64,000 nucleotides of DNA, taken from Gerris lacustris. Taxonomy: Eukaryota > Arthropoda > Insecta > Hemiptera > Gerridae. Where the stretch lies: the NCBI GenBank assembly GCA_951217055.1, contig OX578276.1, forward strand, positions 137,273,787 through 137,337,786, in the 5' to 3' direction. The notes beneath the pieces were generated by a model. It made no database searches. It worked only from the letters and a program-made list of their open reading frames with translations, and was not told the DNA's origin. Below are positions 9,896-21,677 of this stretch, one piece after another. Every line of letters starts with the position of its first letter. The first letter of the stretch is position 1. The position numbers and the translations under genes were made by a program.

Positions 9896-11303
9896 GTCAT
9901 AATTGTTTTGATTTTTTCATGAAAAGAATCAACAAAATTACCATAACATAACAATTTCCAACCTACTGTTCTAGTAGGGGTGTTTATGGTTGTGTAATTA
10001 TTCACCCTTGTTCATATCATGTTTGTTCAAACCATACATATTTTATTTTTTAATTTAAAAAAAACTTTTTTTCTTTTAATTAAATTTCAACATCTCTAAT
10101 TGCATTCCTTAGCAATTAGAGAATGCAATTAGAACGCAAAAATTAAAATAGTCCTTAGACTATTTTAATTTTCTGGGTGTTAGGATGTCATTAAAATATT
10201 AATTATTTATTGCTTGAAAGCATTTTCTCAGGACATTTCAGGATCGTCAATTGTCATTAAAATTAAGAACATGGACACAAGAATAATAACACGGAACAAT
10301 ATTCAATATTAAATACGACACTAACCATGCAAGACATATTCTCGAAAGAAATTTATTTCCGAGATATTGACGGAACTGTAACTGATTTAAATGAAAAAAA
10401 AAAAAAAGGAAACAACCATTTGAAGTCAAAATTGTTGGAGAAATATTTTTTTACTATTTTGCAACTAAAAAAAAAAAGTAGGATAAAAAATGAATTAATC
10501 GATTTCACCTTGGGGTATACTTTTTCTTGACAATTTATATTCATCAAATATCAACAGACGTATGTACTTGTTTTACCATATGCCGCGTTTAAATCAGTTA
10601 ATTTTTTATTTTCTAATAGCAATCTTGAAACATTTTTAGCTTTCTATATTTATACTTAAAATATTTAATATAATATTTTGTACTTATTTTTTTGTTTTTA
10701 TTTGTTGCAGGTATGATTTTTACATGAATTCTAAAATGCTGCATTTTCGTAAGTTGCGTTTTTACCTTAATGATGTATATATAAATGAATTATTAATATA
10801 TTAGGCTCAATTTTAAGAAAATAATTATCTTGAGTTAACACTAGATGTTATATAGGTACAGGTACATGATAAATATAACATCGAAGATTTCTGTGTAGTA
10901 ACTGTCCACCTTATAAATTAATTTTAAAAAATCGGACGCTAGTGTCTTGTAACTTTCACTCACCAAATATTACCAAAATGATTGCAGCCAATATACCATT
11001 ATATTATTTAAGCGTTACCATATATTTCTAAATGAAAACCAACTCTTTCCTTTATCAAAATAATGTACCCATATACAAAATATAAACGCTAAACGCTTAT
11101 AACTTTTGAACTAGTAAATACATTTTGATCGGGCTTGATGCATTTTGTTCTTTATGTTAAACAGTTTCTATCGGTACTTTATTTTTTGATATTGGTGAAA
11201 TGTTTGAGGAATGTTTTAGCATTTAAGTTTCAAAGGTCAAAAGTCGATATTTTCAAAATGGTGGCAGATATAAATAGGAATTCAGTGGAATTGTTTGTGT
11301 TAT
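9896..11303. other. No gene seen; one AT hairpin
   Basis: Contains a perfect 14-bp hairpin (10139-10152 with 10159-10172, loop CCTTAG) next to an imperfect ATTGCATT/AATGCAAT pair near 10100-10130. Runs of A near 10395 and 10465 create chance open frames on both strands. No domain recognised. Confidence 0.5.
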
Positions 11304-11533
11304 AGGGCTCGGATTTGAGCATATTTGCATATTTTTTTCCTGAACACATTGAAGGAAGCCTTTTGGTGGTGTTTTCACCTTTCTGTGACCAACAGAATTT
11401 AAATTTATCGAGCATATAAATGCATAAAGCGGCTGCTTTCAGAAATCCATATTCTTGTGGGTTTTCGTCTAAATACTTTGTTTTTATTCAAATTCTCCCC
11501 CCCCCCCCATTCGGGCCCTGACCACCACGAAGA

Positions 11534-11890
11534 ATGAAGGACGTGATGTCATGCTTGACTTTAATGAAAGCCTACATGAGCGTCATTTCTGAGGTCATCC
11601 AAATGTTGGAATCTCGAGGGATGGAGTTGTTTGAAGTGGTCGCTACACTAAACGGAGTCATCAAAAAAAGCAACTCATGGCCTGGAGAGACTGGAAAAAC
11701 TATGAAAAAAAAGTTAGAGTTCGAACTGGCTAAAAATCCCAGTTGGAGAGGATTGGACTTGGGAAGAATGCTGCGTGGTGAGTCAGCAATATCAGACGAT
11801 TTTCCAAACTACTCTCCACAAAATGCAGCATCAGTTAAGTATATACCTCTCGTGTCAATTGATGTCAAAAGATTTTATTGGCCGATTTAA
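11534..11890 (+). pseudogene. hAT-like transposase C-terminal fragment
   Basis: A 118-codon open frame starting at an ATG with an in-frame stop just upstream. Its end, SVKYIPLVSIDVKRFYW, aligns with the pattern Tyr-Ala-Pro-x-Thr-Ser-x-Asp-Val-Glu-Arg-Ser-Phe seen near the C-terminus of hAT-related, CGGBP1-like transposases. The preceding part is helical and charged, with LAKNPSWRGL resembling the Lys-Asn-Pro-Gly motif of the same group. The invariant Glu of DVER is Lys here and the protein stops early, so it is a non-functional remnant. The N-terminal zinc finger and catalytic domain are absent. Assignment is by motif only. Confidence 0.45.
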
Positions 11891-12229
11891 GAAAATCACT
11901 TCAAAGTGAAAATATAGAAAAAAATCTTCATGTACAGCCAATACCAATCTACTTCATTTACTCACCTAATACCGAACATTTTTTAGATAAACTTTTAAAC
12001 TATAAGTTTACATAAAAATTCTCATACATATACTTCAAACTTGTGGATATAGCAGTGTATCATACATACAATTTGAAAATAATACTAGTATATAAACATA
12101 AACGATTTTTTTTTAAGATATACTAATAAAAAGATTAAGATATAAAGATATATGAAGATTTTTTCGTTTCACTGTCCTCTATAGTTGTAAACAGTGTTTT
12201 TCGAACATATTCTGCATATTTAACAGCAT

Positions 12230-12346
12230 ATTATGGGTTTTTTCGAGCATATCTATCGAGCATATAGTGGGTTTTTCGAGCATATTATGGGTTTTTTCGA
12301 GCATATCCATCGAGCAAATGGGTTTTTCGAGCATATCGATCCGAGC
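12230..12346 (+). repeat. Subterminal repeats CGAGCATAT
   Basis: CGAGCATAT or a one-base variant occurs about seven times in 117 bp, usually preceded by TTTTT and often by GGGTTTTT. The array sits immediately inside the right terminus of the hAT-like element. Probable transposase-binding cluster; inferred. Confidence 0.75.
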
Positions 12347-12474
12347 CCTAGCTTATAAATATATATTTTTTGTTTAAATTATGCGCAATCGAAATATTCT
12401 TAATTTTTTTACGAATTTTAGACATTTTTGCAACCCCCAGAAAACTGGGTTAATTACGTCACAAATTTATTATT

Positions 12475-12730
12475 TTCCGGCCGGCAAAACTATATGAAAA
12501 GACTGATTTTTGGTATTGATTTTCAACTCTCTAGCGTAATAACTTTGGTAGTAATGAGTGACACAGACAGACAGACAGACACAGACAGACAGACATCAAG
12601 CTAAAAAAAAACACTTAAATGATCAATCAATGATCAAATGGGGGTCAATTCCGTTGAAATCACGGTTTCGGATTTTCGGGTGAAAACAATTTTAATCCTT
12701 TATACCTTCGGAGAAGGTGAGGAAAAGTAA
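12475..12730. repeat. Repeat module with (CAGA)n
   Basis: Contains a (CAGA)n run at about 12558-12596 and a tail CTTTATACCTTCGGAGAAGG. A similar CCGATTTTGA...AATTTGG...(CAGA)n vocabulary occurs in families B and E, so this is probably a diverged non-autonomous element end. Confidence 0.4.
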
Positions 12731-13434
12731 ATAGAAGCTGGATATTTTACAATTATTCTTGATTTTTAATTAAATCAATTATCATATTTAAATTATTAAT
12801 TTGGATTAAATATTTAGAATGCAAGTTAATTTAATCAAATATTTAAATAGTCAATAATTTCACGTTATTCAGAATTTCATTTAAACACTTTACTGCATTA
12901 ACATATTGAACTAATAATTTGAATAATCAGCGACTATTCATAGAAGACCTAACATATCACAGCGTTACTTCATTTATTCATATGCTATTATAATCAAGTT
13001 CATAAATAATAAATATCTATCGCTCATAATATTTTCTCTCTACGCGTTACTTAAATTTATTGAAATATTAATGGGTGCATTTATAAACGAGATCATGAAA
13101 ATATATCGTGTATTTTTTTTAATGGATGTTTTGCTATTTTTTTGCTTTTGCGCCCGACCAATTGCTTTTTTTCAACATGCTCGTTCCTAAAAGGTCTTCT
13201 TGTAGGAGAAGTGACATGCTGTACTTTTTTGGACTATTTACTTTATAGTTTCCCATATAATATAGAGTATTGATAAGCAAATGTTCAAAAACATTTGAAA
13301 ATGAAAATTATACAAAAAAAAAAAATATCGTTGTTCTATTGCTGATTACATATAAGGGACCATATAGAGGTGTGTAAATAAGATCTAATCGTTTAAAACT
13401 TCTTGACAATTAGGTATTTTTATACAATAATTGA
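12731..13434. other. No gene seen
   Basis: Very AT-rich. No domain or repeat match recognised. Confidence 0.5.
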
Positions 13435-13990
13435 AGTTAGCGAGCTTCTTACATTAAACAAAATATGCGCATTTCTAAGTAAAACCAAAAGCGACACCAA
13501 AGATCGTTAAAACTATTAAAAAGGACCTATAAACGTTTAAAATAGAGAGAACAACATTTTTACCGATATCTTACGTTCTAATGTAACGATTTTAATTAAC
13601 CTTCATAAACATCGTCTAAAGTACAATTGAAACAGGCATATCAAATTCCAACTTGATAGAAGTAGAAGTTTTATAAAAGTGGAACAGGAGATGTGTGGTT
13701 AGTGGAATAGTAAGAATGCAGGTTGAGTTCCCCACTACCAGACTCTTTATTACAAACATACTCTTTAAAGGCCCCATACACGATCAAAAATTTGGCGCAA
13801 ACCTGATGTCGGGCAAATTTAGGCCATACACGTCAAACATCATGTTTGCGCAAACATCAAACAGCCCCATACACGGTCAAAATGTTTGCGCTAACATTTT
13901 CATAGGAAAATATTTACGCAACATATTTGATATTGGAGCATATTTGATAAGAAGAGAATCAACATTTCTGTAAAGTTGGAATCGTAGGGA
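13435..13990 (+). mobile_element. Family C copy interrupted by a family D insertion
   Basis: 13439-13765 parallels 60700-61010 (GCGACACC, AGATCGTTAAAA, ACGTTCTAATGTAACGATTT, AGTACAATTGAAACAGGCAT, CTCTTTATTACAAACATACT). Its left edge AGCGAGCTTCTTACATT matches the family C copy at 47658-48407 in reverse. A family D element begins at 13769 inside it, so D inserted into a pre-existing C copy. Confidence 0.6.
13769..13907 (+). mobile_element. Family D (PIF/Harbinger-type MITE), right end missing
   Basis: Starts AGGCCCCATACACGATCAA after TTTAA and follows the complete copy at 18486 almost base for base (CTGATGTCGGGCAAATTTAG, GTTTGCGCAAACATCAAAC). It stops before the right terminal repeat and is therefore 3'-truncated. 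The 92-codon frame over it is not a gene. Confidence 0.7.
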
Positions 13991-14164
13991 GATGAAGCCA
14001 TGTTTCACATTGATGATCGTATGGAGTAAATATCTAAGGTCTAAACGACATTGTATAAGTCTAGATTTGCGAAATTTTGTGAAAATCTTTATTTACAGAA
14101 TTCTTTTCTGCCGTGTATTCTGATTGATTTAATCACATCAGACTCATAATTTTTACTTTCAACT

Positions 14165-14660
14165 TGCCCTTTTTACTTTCTCTTATAAAGAAAAAGTATT
14201 ACGATGGCGCGAAAATTCGATTTTGAGATTTTGATAAAAATTAAATTGATTAAAAAATGTCTGTCCGTCGTCTGTCTGTGCAGACGCCTGGAGCCTAAAC
14301 TACTCGGCCGATTTTGACGAAATTTGGCATACATGTTCAGAAAATTTATACCCTGAGGCGAAATCGAGTAATGAATTTTTAGCTCTAAATTTGTGGGCGC
14401 TACCCCCCAAAAACTCCGAAAAAATATGAAAAAAATGATTTCTCGAAAACGGTTCCGACGATTTTGATTAAAAAATTCTATAATGTAGTCCATTTGAATA
14501 CGAATCCAACGATATAAGCCGTTTTCCCGGAAAAAATCTAGTTCCTGAGATATTAGCTTAAAACGCGGACGGAGAGAGCCCGGGTTCGATTCCCCGCCCA
14601 GGAGAAGTTATTTTTATGATAAATTTTGATGAAATGTTCATGGGTATATATAAATTTACA
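14165..14660 (+). repeat. Family E copy
   Basis: Begins TTTTTACTTTCTCTTATAAA with a CTGTCCGTCGTCTGTCTGTG patch and ends TTATTTTTATGATAAATTTT. Near the end, GGGTTCGATTCCC sits at about 14583-14595 and looks like a tRNA T-arm / pol III B box. A relative lies at 5641-5885 and an inverted partial copy at 45030-45180. SINE-like nature is possible, but no convincing A box and no A-tail or simple-repeat tail was seen. Confidence 0.5.
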
Positions 14661-14834
14661 TTTGAAAACTTATAAATGGAAAACACTAGGCTAAGTAGTT
14701 ATAAATGCGTATATGAGAATGTTTGCCTGAGTTGTCTCGCACCGATTTTTTTATTTTTTTTTGCTTATATTTAATATTTATTATTTACATTATCAAAGGA
14801 TATAATATTTTGTTGTTTTTAATCTTAATTTCAA

Positions 14835-14992
14835 AGGCCCCCATAAACACTCAAAATGTTTGCACAAACATTTTGACCGTGTCTGGGCTGTTTGATGTAT
14901 GCGCAAACATGATGTTTGACGTTTATGCCCTAAATTTTCCCGATATCAGATTTGCGCAAACATCATGTTTGCGCAAATCGAGACGAGTCATA
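14835..14992 (-). mobile_element. Family D (PIF/Harbinger-type MITE), truncated, reverse orientation
   Basis: Starts AGGCCCCCATAAACACTCAA and then shows the family D internal blocks in reverse order (GGGCTGTTTGATG, CATGATGTTTGACG, CCTAAATTT, ATGTTTGCGCAAAT). The distal terminal repeat is missing. Confidence 0.65.
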
Positions 14993-16424
14993 TGTTTCAT
15001 AGTTTTACAAATTATTATACAAACTGTGAAATTAATATTTTTAACTGTCACGAATGAATTGTTTTTATGTTTCTTACATTTCGCTAATAGTTGGAGGTGT
15101 TAAAATACAAAATATAAGTGCATCTAGGTTGGAAGGAAGGGGAAGTTGCCTACGTCACTCTTGGCAGTTAAATCAACCCAAACTATTCGGATCATAATCT
15201 TAGTTAATATTATAAATAGACATTTTATCTTCAGATCACTTTCTCTTCTAAGAATTCAGTGAAATTAAATATAAATAAATATTCTTTTAAAGATTTATCG
15301 TGTTTTTCCACCGATTAAAATAATTGAGTCTAATTTTGCGTGTGTTTGTCGCGAAATATAATCGCATTTTTTTTTCTCCCCTTGTAGTATATACGGCGTT
15401 TATCTGAAAACGTGTTAATTTGTCAAATAAATAAAAAAAATATAACATATGAGCTTTAAGATATGTTTTTAGAAGAATTTTATTAATTTATTGGCTAGTA
15501 ATAAAATTGTTAGAATTTTCTTTTAAAATATAATAATATTAAGTGTTATTTAAGAATAACTGTCACAGAGGGTAAGATGTTAAAAAGGTTCGAAGGGCTC
15601 TAGATCCTGACACGTTTCTTACATGTGACCCTTTTTTCCCATTACCCTTCTTTTGTCCATGTTTTCTTATAATGTCAATCATTTCCTTTTTAAAAATAAA
15701 GGTTATTATAAGGCCTAACACCTGTATTTGGATAAAACCTGAGTCACGTGACGAATTACTTTGAATAAACATAAAGAGGACAAAATTATCTAAGATTTAT
15801 AAAAAGGACTTAATTCGTTTAATGTCAGAAGCACTATATAAGCCTTCTCATCTGTTTTGGAAATAGATTTATATAATAGTTATTTCATTTCAGGTCCTTT
15901 TTATAGGTTCTATGTTGAAAAGAAATTAGTTGTATTATATTTATTTATTTATTGACGATTATAAACTTATCTATTAGCTGTTTCATAAGCTATAGATGGA
16001 CATTTTACATTAAGATATTTATATTCCCTAGAGATATCTAGAGTTCTGTTTATGATGGTTTAATAAAATAAAAAATTATATAATATATATAGGTACAATC
16101 AATCACCTCGGCCTTATTCTAGTCTTATTGTTCCTTTATCTGTTTTTATTAGAAGTAGGGTAATTTTATTCTTAAATTATTAAAATAACCTCGATTTGTA
16201 TTTCGGAATTAATTTATTAAATTGAAATAGAAACTACAGTCATTATTTAATTGTACTGTCAACGCCTGGTTTTTAAATTGACGTTCGTCCTGGATTTTCA
16301 GCAGGATAGGGCACTCCCACACTACCATCATGATGTTACATCCTACCTTGATAAGTCTTATCGATAAGGTGAATTGGACGAAGAAGTTTTGATTTAGACC
16401 TCACACAACTATAATTTTAATTGC
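14993..16424. other. No gene seen
   Basis: AT-rich sequence. A slightly more balanced patch lies at 15560-15770 with a 69-codon reverse frame of no known type. No element ends found. Confidence 0.5.
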
Positions 16425-16782
16425 GAGCTTACCGATGGTATAATGGATCGTGATCGTCCTCAAGAACTAATTTGCTTTTGGATAAAAAAAAATTGTTTTA
16501 GACATCAAGGGACATTTTTGCTCTCGTGTCTCTATGTCAGTCTGCCTGTGTTTGGATGGTATGTCGAAAGTAGCCCGCAAATAGCTCCAGATTGATTTCA
16601 ACCCTCTCCGCTTAATATATATTGCTAAAATGGTACTTTAATTCATGTAAATGTAAAATATCAAAAACAATTTTGATAGATTTTATAAGGATTGTAAAAG
16701 CATGAAATCAATTAAAGTATTCGTGATTGGACAGGAGGAAGCTATGTACTACTCTGATTGGCAGACGATTTTATGTAGATAA
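16425..16782 (+). mobile_element. Family B copy (diverged)
   Basis: Starts GCGAGCTTACCGATGG, then CAGACAT-CAAGGGACATTTTTG-like text and GTATGTCGAAAGTAGCC, and ends GGAGGAAGCTATGTACTACT with TTGGCAGACGATTTTA. The order is the plus-orientation family B order. Confidence 0.6.
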
Positions 16783-16879
16783 AAGTATCAATTTAGCAAA
16801 ATTTAATAAGCAGAGATGGTTGAAATTAATGTGAGACCATCTCTGGGTTACATTTGACAAACTATCAGAAAAATATAGG

Positions 16880-17165
16880 TGGTAATTAAAAAAAAATCAC
16901 TTAATGCGTATGTGTGGAAGAGAAACCAACGAGCATGTAGAAACAAAAGGTTGAAAGACAGCTTGACAGATAGACATGGGACCAAATATATTCCCTGATG
17001 TTTGAAACGGATTTCTATCTGAATTCGGAGACTTAAAAAAATTTTGTTCTTCAGAACGATTACAAAGCTTTCGTTTCCTTCGGTAAGCTCGGAAGCAATT
17101 GACAACCATTAAAGTTCGTGATAGGACACGAGGAAGCTATGTGTCACACTAATTGGGGTACTGTT
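16880..17165. repeat. Family B fragments, mixed orientation
   Basis: 16900-17097 is the hairpin-side half of family B in reverse orientation (ATTCCCTGATGTTTGAAACG, TTCGGTAAGCTCGGAAGC). 17108-17160 is the other end in forward orientation (GTGATAGGACACGAGGAAGC, CACACTAATTGG). The two ends meet, so this is a rearranged or nested pair. Two overlapping reverse frames here (16848-17109) are not genes. Confidence 0.6.
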
Positions 17166-18482
17166 TTTAAAAACATAAAGGATATTAAAACAGTAAGTTA
17201 TACCAACTTGTATGTGTTAATTGATTTATTTTGACAGTATCGCAGAGTTATTTACTAAAGGCGAAAAACAAGTAGGGAAATTAATCAGTATCTCCCTCAG
17301 TTTATGGTAATTTATTTCAAAATATATTGTTGTCCTTGTAACAAGGGCTTCGTTCTAAAATTAAACGGAATTCAAGTTTAAGGTTAAGGGCCTGAAGTCC
17401 CTACCTATCCAATCGACTTTCCACCGTTTGAATTCATTACTTTCCTTCAGCAACCCCGGACTTTGCCCCTCTAGCAACAATGAATTATGTTTTGCCAAGC
17501 TTCAGAGTAATATCGCTCAAGCTACATCCACTCTAAACGAAACCTTAAATTATTTATATAACGTATCAACTCAGTTCTTTAATATATTAAGATGAAATTT
17601 TAAAAACTAAAGCTATTTTCTGACTTACGCATGCATAGAGGTTGCTGGCTTGTGTGGATAAATCTATATATTTTAAAATCCAAATACCAGTATCCACGAC
17701 ATTTTGCCGTCAGATTTCTTTTAGTCCCATAGAGCTCTGATAAGAATTACTTTTATTACCCGCCAACTTGATCCAAGATGGCGGCTGTATTAAACCAATA
17801 GCCGTCTTGAAGATCTCTAGATGAATTGCATTACAAACTTGAAATTTGCTCCCTTTATGACAGAACCATTGAATGAACGGGTTTTCCCATCCGCCATGTT
17901 AATTCGAGACAACTGTCCTTTACGTATTTGAAAACAAATCCCTTCAGTAATTATTAAATTGATCATTCTAAAACTCTTTCTTCTTCGCAGATTGCTATTA
18001 AATTAATTGTTATTCCGAGGAGCACCTCTTGATAGTGTTGTGTATATGGTTAAACGTTTTCTTTAGTTAAAATATATGATTTTTTGCCCCCCCCCCCCCC
18101 AAAAAAAAATAAATAAAAAATACGACCGTTCTTAATTGGGTCATTAAATTTTCACGTTTTACATTTTTGTAAGCCATTGTGCCAAAGTTTGACAAATAAT
18201 TTTCTTTACCTTTATAAGATTTTTTGATTTTATTTTTAGTAGAATTGTAGAGATTATTATTCTTAGGATAACTGCTACGGTTTACATTTTCTTGAGGTTG
18301 AATACACCCAAAGTATTGCTCCCTTTTGAAATCGCTGCAGCATTCAAAGTTTAGGATAAATTGTACATTTTTTCGAAGGATAATGCTATAAACATGATTA
18401 GTTATGTCTCTAAAGTTATTTTATTGCTTAATAATTATTACTTTATTTACATTATATCAATATGAATCAGTCGAGCTTCTCC
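17166..18482. other. No gene recognised; possible family F traces
   Basis: CCAAGATGGCGGCTGT near 17770 and TCCGCCATGTTAATTCG near 17890 recall the ATGGCGG units at 31586-32110. A C-run followed by an A-run lies at 18089-18109. No coding frame recognised. Confidence 0.4.
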
Positions 18483-18485
18483 TTA

Positions 18486-18640
18486 AGGCCCCCATGCACG
18501 GTCAAAAATGTTTGCGCAAACCTGATGTCGGGCAAATTTAGGCCATACACCATACACGTCAAACATCATGTTTGGGCAAACATCAAACAGCCCCATACAC
18601 GGTCAAAATGTTTTCGCAAATTGACCGTGTATGGGGGCCT
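18486..18640 (+). mobile_element. Complete PIF/Harbinger-type MITE (family D)
   Basis: Inverted termini AGGCCCCCATGCACGGTCAA and TTGACCGTGTATGGGGGCCT are flanked by direct TTA (18483-18485 and 18641-18643). A 3-bp TTA/TAA duplication with GGCC-rich inverted ends is the hallmark of PIF/Harbinger. Internal palindromes such as TGTTTGCGCAAAC repeat inside. At 155 bp it has no coding capacity. Confidence 0.8.
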
Positions 18641-18643
18641 TTA

Positions 18644-19048
18644 CCCAAAGTATAATACAATAAAAAAATAAAATGTAAATGCACAATTAGTGACGTGCGG
18701 TTAAGATAATAATAATTTCAAATGACTCTAGAGTGCTCTAGTCACTAGTTTGTTAACTAGTTAAGAATGAAAAAAAGCTGTATCATAGTATAAATGCCAC
18801 TGAAAAAACGTGGACAACGAATCAAAAATATGTTAAAAGTAACGGTAAACTAATCATTATTTTAAAATATCTAGTCTTCTAACGTTTCTCGACCTATTAA
18901 ATACGTTGCACTAAAATGCTTTGGTTTGTACAAACAATTATGAAAATCGTTGCCTACTTGACTAAAAGATAATAGATGTTTTCCTTGTTCTTAAATGAAT
19001 AATTCATTATTGAGCTCAGGTTGGCGACGACAAAGTGTTTAACACAAA
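18644..19048. other. No gene seen
   Basis: AT-rich, with no recognised feature. Confidence 0.5.
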
Positions 19049-19087
19049 AGGTTGAGATAGAAGTATGCCTTTCTTCTATCTCAACCT
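19049..19087. repeat. Perfect 15-bp hairpin
   Basis: AGGTTGAGATAGAAG at 19049-19063 pairs perfectly with 19073-19087 around a 9-nt loop. No recognised element borders flank it. Confidence 0.85.
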
Positions 19088-19439
19088 CCCCTAAGATTGA
19101 TGGAATATAATGTTTATTAAATTTTAGCTTTATTAGATTTTTATTAAGTAACTCTCTTGAATGGTTCAGACACATAAGATGTCTGTTATATGTTTAAGCC
19201 GTTTTAGTTTAATCCAATATTTTTTAGTGTCAAAATATATTTCTATGTGTAGATAAAGGGACCCTGTTAACTTTTTATTAACGAGGTGTGAGTTTTCGAA
19301 ATAATTTTTCTCGTTTTCCTCCATGGCTTTTTATTTTATAGATACCGTTGATTGGTTGCCTTTTGATTTAGCACTTAGTTGTTTGAACATCTTTCATCTT
19401 TTTTCACCAGTTCTAACTAGAGTGATGCTCATTAGTTTG

Positions 19440-20030
19440 TATTGACCCGGAAAGTTGCTTCTCTTTTCCCCTTAAGAGAGAGGTGGAAGGTTGGATGATA
19501 AAAAAAATAAGAAGGAAAAAAATGAAATGGTTTGTAAGTATGTGTTGTTACGTACAAGGGGGAAGAAAACCTTGTGCAAAAGTTGTTTCCTCTCTCGCAT
19601 GTTTTTAAAATCTCCCGAGGGGGATGATGAGATGGGAAGAAAGTGATACACGTGAAAAGAGAAGGCAAGTGATAAAAAGTCTAAGTTGTCGAGGGGGAAA
19701 ACAAGGGTGATAAAAAGAAGTGGAGAGTGGTAAAGTGATAGTGAGGCCGTTAGTGAGACGGCGGGAGACCTTGGCGAGGTCGTGGAACTCTTCTCGGCTT
19801 AGCTGGCATGCGCACTCCGGAGCAGACTCTTCTATACAAGATAACCTGACTCCTTGCTACCTTCCTAAACCTCTGCTTTGAGGAAAAACATCCTTGTTTA
19901 TACACCGTCTCACTCTCCCTCTCGTCTCACTACCCTTCCTTTATACAAATAAAAAAACAACACAAGTAGGCAGATAAAGAAAACTGCCTTCGGACTCATT
20001 CTCTACCCTGTAGTTGTGTCTACATTCAAA
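19440..20030. other. Purine-to-pyrimidine switch island
   Basis: The plus strand is strongly purine-rich from about 19480 to 19760 (GGGGGAAGAAAAC, GAAAAGAGAAGG, AGTGGAGAGTGG). Around 19790-19830 it switches to pyrimidine-rich until about 20020 (CTCCTTGCTACCTTCC, CTCTCCCTCTCG). Overall G+C is higher than in the surroundings. Similar islands lie at 32490-32870 and 37225-37625. They could be promoter or insulator regions or a dispersed repeat; nothing decides. Confidence 0.4.
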
Positions 20031-21556
20031 ACACTACTAAACTTATTTTTTTTAACTTTCAAAAAGTTTTAAAAGCATCCAATATGTCCTGTAAACTATT
20101 TATATATTTTAACTCCTTGTCGCAACGATCGTGAGAAATAGGGAAGAGATTTAGGTGCCTACTTCGTCCTGATTTACTCCAAATGTATTTAAAGGGGTTT
20201 TTAGGTTGTGATATCGGTTAAAAAATAGTCTACCTGTTTTTCCTTAAAATTCCTGTCTGTAGTCGTCGTAAAAAAAATAAATTCATTCCTTCTATTCGTA
20301 AATCCTTTTCTTTAGAAAGAAATTCCTAGCTTGATAGTTAAATATAAATAATTACGTTTGTTTGCTGATAAATCATGGGTGTTGAAACAATATATTTATT
20401 AAATAGTTTGGCCTAAGGTATGATTGAGATGCATACATATTAAAAGTATTTTGGGTTATTTGGATAAATTTGTAAAAACTGACGGATTGTTTTGTTGACT
20501 AATAATTTAGAAGATCGGTGTCCAAGAGGCTAGTCACAAGATCACAATCAGTAGGCCCTAATTTGCCCTGGCTATTATTATAGTTGTTTATAGATTTTAT
20601 ATTCATATTATTATAGGGATTTGGGAACTGAGATTTCTATTTGTAACTATAAATAATTTCGAAACCATGATGATACGTTAAAATGTCTATCAATGATGAC
20701 ATCAATTTACAACTAAAAAAAAACAAAGGAAACATGTACAACATTTGAAGCAATTCTGATAAATATTTTTATCGGAAATTTGTTGTACGAATACCCGAAA
20801 GCAACTGATAAAAAGGTATTATAGTGACAAGTATTAAGCAGGTAATGGTTCTTTGTGCCAAAACCACCAATCTTGATGGCATTTACTTCAGGTTCTAACT
20901 TATCACTAGTTTATACACTAGAATACTAGAATGTTTATTCCTCGAGATTTGAGTTGGTCGATTTAATGCTTCTGATTCGACTGGTTTTATAATTTTATTG
21001 CTATCAGTATATGTACAATAAATCAAATTAAGATTAATTAAAATTTCTTGGACGTACAACCGGACTAAAATAGTAAGGTGGAATTTTAACTTTATTTTCC
21101 TGTTTCCATTTTATCTCAGTGAGCATTATATAATATTGTTTACAATTTTTTTTTTTTTTATTAATATTGCATTGTGTAACTAACTATTACAGATAATAAT
21201 AATAATAATTAGATTTATTTATTCAAGAGAGTTGACTTAATTATTTTTTGTTTTTTAATTACAAAACGAAAAATAAATCATGTTTCGATTCTCTGATACA
21301 TGTTTCATACGAATAATCATATCGATAAATTTATCGGAGGTTGTGCATTATTTATATAGTTCTGTAATTAATTATATGTGTTAATTATCAATTTTTTTCA
21401 TAAAACCAGGTCTTTAATATATCATTGACGGTTTTTAATGTAATTAAATTACTAAATGTTTGAATGATATAATTAATGTTTAAATTAAACTTTTAATTTA
21501 GTTAATGACACTTTTAAAAAAAATTACCAAGTTAATTTAATTGAAAATACCTACTC
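20031..21556. other. No gene seen
   Basis: AT-rich. Short (TAA)n near 21196-21211 and a T-run near 21149. No domain or repeat-family match. Confidence 0.5.
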
Positions 21557-21593
21557 TATCTCTCTCTCTCTCTCTTTATATATATATATATAT

Positions 21594-21674
<81 letters not shown>
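21557..21674. repeat. Compound (TC)n(TA)n microsatellite
   Basis: (TC)n at 21557-21575 runs into (TA)n to 21674, with two TATTATAT interruptions near 21592-21602. Confidence 0.9.

Positions 21675-21677
<3 letters not shown>

Larger units (their letters stand above)
11304..12349 (+). mobile_element. hAT-like element with decayed transposase
   Basis: The ends are inverted: AGGGCTCGGAT at 11304 and ATCCGAGCCCT ending at 12349. Inside the right end are several copies of TTTTTCGAGCATAT; GAGCATATTTGCATAT lies inside the left end, fitting the subterminal transposase-binding repeats known in hAT elements. An open frame in the middle (11534-11890) looks like the C-terminal end of a hAT-type transposase. 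The 8-bp flanks do not match well, so the target duplication is decayed or the ends are off by a base or two. Confidence 0.55.

Noticed and set aside
13695..13973. 92-codon frame
   Set aside because: It crosses a truncated family D MITE inside a family C copy.
14173..14493. 106-codon reverse frame
   Set aside because: It lies in a family E repeat; the equivalent copies are not open.
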